Of a stretch of 21,625 bases of DNA, positions 20,361-21,625 are shown one piece after another. The stretch lies in contig JBBSOC010000034.1 in assembly GCA_038260095.1 (NCBI GenBank), positions 1-21,625 on the forward strand, given 5' to 3'. Source of the stretch: QHCE01 sp038260095. Its GTDB lineage: Bacteria > Actinomycetota > Actinomycetes > Mycobacteriales > QHCE01. Position numbers and translations under genes: made by a program. Numbering within the stretch: position 1 is the stretch's first letter; the number at the start of each line of letters is the position of its first letter. The notes beneath the pieces were generated by a model. That model saw nothing but the letters and a program-made list of their open reading frames with translations. It searched no databases and was not told where the DNA came from.

Positions 20361-21625
20361 CTAACGCTCTCCGATGGCGATGCCGTATTTTTCCAGCTCT
20401 GATTGCTGGCGTTCCAAGCTTGCGTCTTGCAGCGCGAGCAGCTGTGCGTAGACGCCGTCTGTGGCGGCTAGCTGCGATGGTGGTCCGGCTTCGTCTATGG
20501 TCCCTCCCCGAAGGGTGATGATTTGATCGACCCCTCCGATGGTGCTTAGCCGGTGGGCGATGACGATCGTTGTGCGTCCGAACATTAATCGTTCCAGAGC
20601 GTCTTGCACCAGCGCCTCAGAGCGGGAGTCCAACGCGTTCGTCGCCTCGTCAAGAATGAGAATCGGAGCATCTTTCAACACGGCCCGGGCAATAGCGATG
20701 CGCTGTCTTTGTCCGCCAGAGAGTTTGATTCCTCGTTCCCCAATCTGGGTCGAGTAGCCGTTGGAAAATTGTGTGATGAAGTCGTGGGCGTTGGCTGCCT
20801 GCGCAGCAGCGACAACCTCGTCTTCACTTGCCTCTGGATTTCCGTAGGCAATATTTTCTTGGATCGTTCCAGAGAACAATTCGGCCTCTTGAAACACGAC
20901 ACCGATGTTTTCTCGAACTGACTTCTGCGATACGCGATTGATATCTTGCCCGTCGATGAGGATCGAGCCTGCTTGCGGACTATATAAGCGCATGAGGAGG
21001 TTCGTGAGCGTTGTCTTTCCACCCCCGCTCTCCCCAACTGGAGCGAATTTTGCTCGGGGCTCGATAGTAAAGGAGATATTTTTCAGTACGTCCTTTCCTT
21101 CGCTATATCGGAAGGAGACGTCCCGGAACTCAATTTTTCCTTCCGTAACACTTAGATGTTTGTCGCGATGCGTGTCAGCTTCTTCGGCCTCCAGCCCCAT
21201 AGCCTCGAAGAAATCTTTGCTACCTGCGACGGCCTGCTGGGTCTGGTCCACAATGAACGACAACGCGCTGAGTGGAAGGCGCAGCCCGAGGATGAATTGC
21301 AGCAGCATCACCATCTCTCCGATGCTGAAGCGGCTGTGATAGGTCTCGTAAATTGTGTAGAAAACCATGGCGAAAAATGCGAGTTCCAGAACTAATCGCC
21401 GGTAAACATCTTGGACGTGCCAGACCCGAGCCTGAGGGTATGTCTGGTCAACATATGACGTGAGATGCCGGTTGAAAAACCTCAGCTCCGTGGCTTCTCG
21501 CATGAAAGATTTGACGACTTTGACTTGTGAGACCGCCTCGGCGAATCTTCCACTCGCGACATCGGTGTGGAGATTCTTTTCCTTTTCATACACCATCCAT
21601 CTTTTACTGGTCTTTAAAGTCATGA
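20361..21625 (-). CDS. ABC exporter, fused membrane and ATPase domains, N-terminus off window
   Basis: At least 420 residues are present; the frame is open to the right edge, and ATG 21623 lies within a membrane domain, so the true start is outside. Residues 80-125 carry the last two membrane helices (LELAFFAMVFYTIYETY and a segment around MLLQFILGLRLPLSALSFIV). The ATPase has Walker A GESGGGKT (197-204), Q-loop FQEAELF, signature LSGGQ (301-305), Walker B ILILDE (321-326) and H-loop IVIAHRLST. It is a type IV (MsbA/lipid or peptide exporter-like) half-transporter, working as a homodimer or with a partner. The substrate is unknown. Residues before the Walker A (FAPVGES) differ slightly from the usual ALVGxS. 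The base composition is somewhat A/T-richer than the ilv genes. Confidence 0.93.
   Translation of the reverse strand, partial: MTLKTSKRWMVYEKEKNLHTDVASGRFAEAVSQVKVVKSFMREATELRFFNRHLTSYVDQTYPQARVWHVQDVYRRLVLELAFFAMVFYTIYETYHSRFSIGEMVMLLQFILGLRLPLSALSFIVDQTQQAVAGSKDFFEAMGLEAEEADTHRDKHLSVTEGKIEFRDVSFRYSEGKDVLKNISFTIEPRAKFAPVGESGGGKTTLTNLLMRLYSPQAGSILIDGQDINRVSQKSVRENIGVVFQEAELFSGTIQENIAYGNPEASEDEVVAAAQAANAHDFITQFSNGYSTQIGERGIKLSGGQRQRIAIARAVLKDAPILILDEATNALDSRSEALVQDALERLMFGRTTIVIAHRLSTIGGVDQIITLRGGTIDEAGPPSQLAATDGVYAQLLALQDASLERQQSELEKYGIAIGER

Noticed and set aside
1..21625. CRISPR array, tRNA or rRNA genes
   Set aside because: No regularly spaced repeats of CRISPR type, and no tRNA cloverleaf or rRNA sequence was recognised on either strand by eye.

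Overview
The window looks like chromosomal DNA of a moderately high-GC actinobacterium. The evidence is a divergent ppc / ilvBNC arrangement, actinobacterial-type toxin-antitoxin and SRPBCC proteins, frequent GTG starts, and many promoters with a TANNNT -10 box only 6-8 nt before the start codon, which implies leaderless mRNAs. The genus cannot be fixed from sequence alone.

Layout. The left edge (1-380) holds the start of an IS630-like transposase cut by the window edge and two strong stem-loops. A small membrane protein (382-699) follows, then a divergent MarR regulator / NmrA-like NAD(P) protein pair with a palindromic operator between them. Next comes a Phd-type antitoxin whose RelE/ParE-like toxin is split by a one-base frameshift (2194-2821). 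A two-gene operon follows: a soluble AAA+ ATPase with a TPR-like N-terminus and a TPR membrane protein. Core or near-core genes come next: tag (3-methyladenine DNA glycosylase I), a DUF998-like membrane protein, an SRPBCC protein, ychF, and a small secreted protein with a molybdopterin-oxidoreductase fold.

Positions 8940-12850 form an accessory island. It holds an Imm53-like immunity protein, a second immunity-like gene, two genes of unknown function, a VapBC module, and a Phd/RelE module whose toxin is also frameshifted. The Phd/RelE module is bracketed by direct repeats of the vapC 3' end, so it looks like a cassette inserted into, or duplicated with, the vapC tail. No matching polymorphic toxin is visible, so the immunity genes appear orphaned.

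From 13034 the window returns to central metabolism. ppc (phosphoenolpyruvate carboxylase, anaplerosis) is divergent from ilvB-ilvN-ilvC (acetohydroxyacid synthase large and small subunits, ketol-acid reductoisomerase). The ilv leader has a complete attenuation layout: a -35/-10 promoter, a 10-codon leader peptide with an Ile-Leu-Val-Leu run, a stem-loop, and a U-tailed terminator. A perfect 7-bp inverted repeat sits just before the -35 box. The right end carries a DUF4352-like membrane-anchored extracellular protein and, converging on it, an ABC transporter (fused membrane and ATPase domains) that runs off the window. Several intergenic stem-loops have long stems but no U-tract, and two of them share a GGGTCAG/CTGACCC stem.
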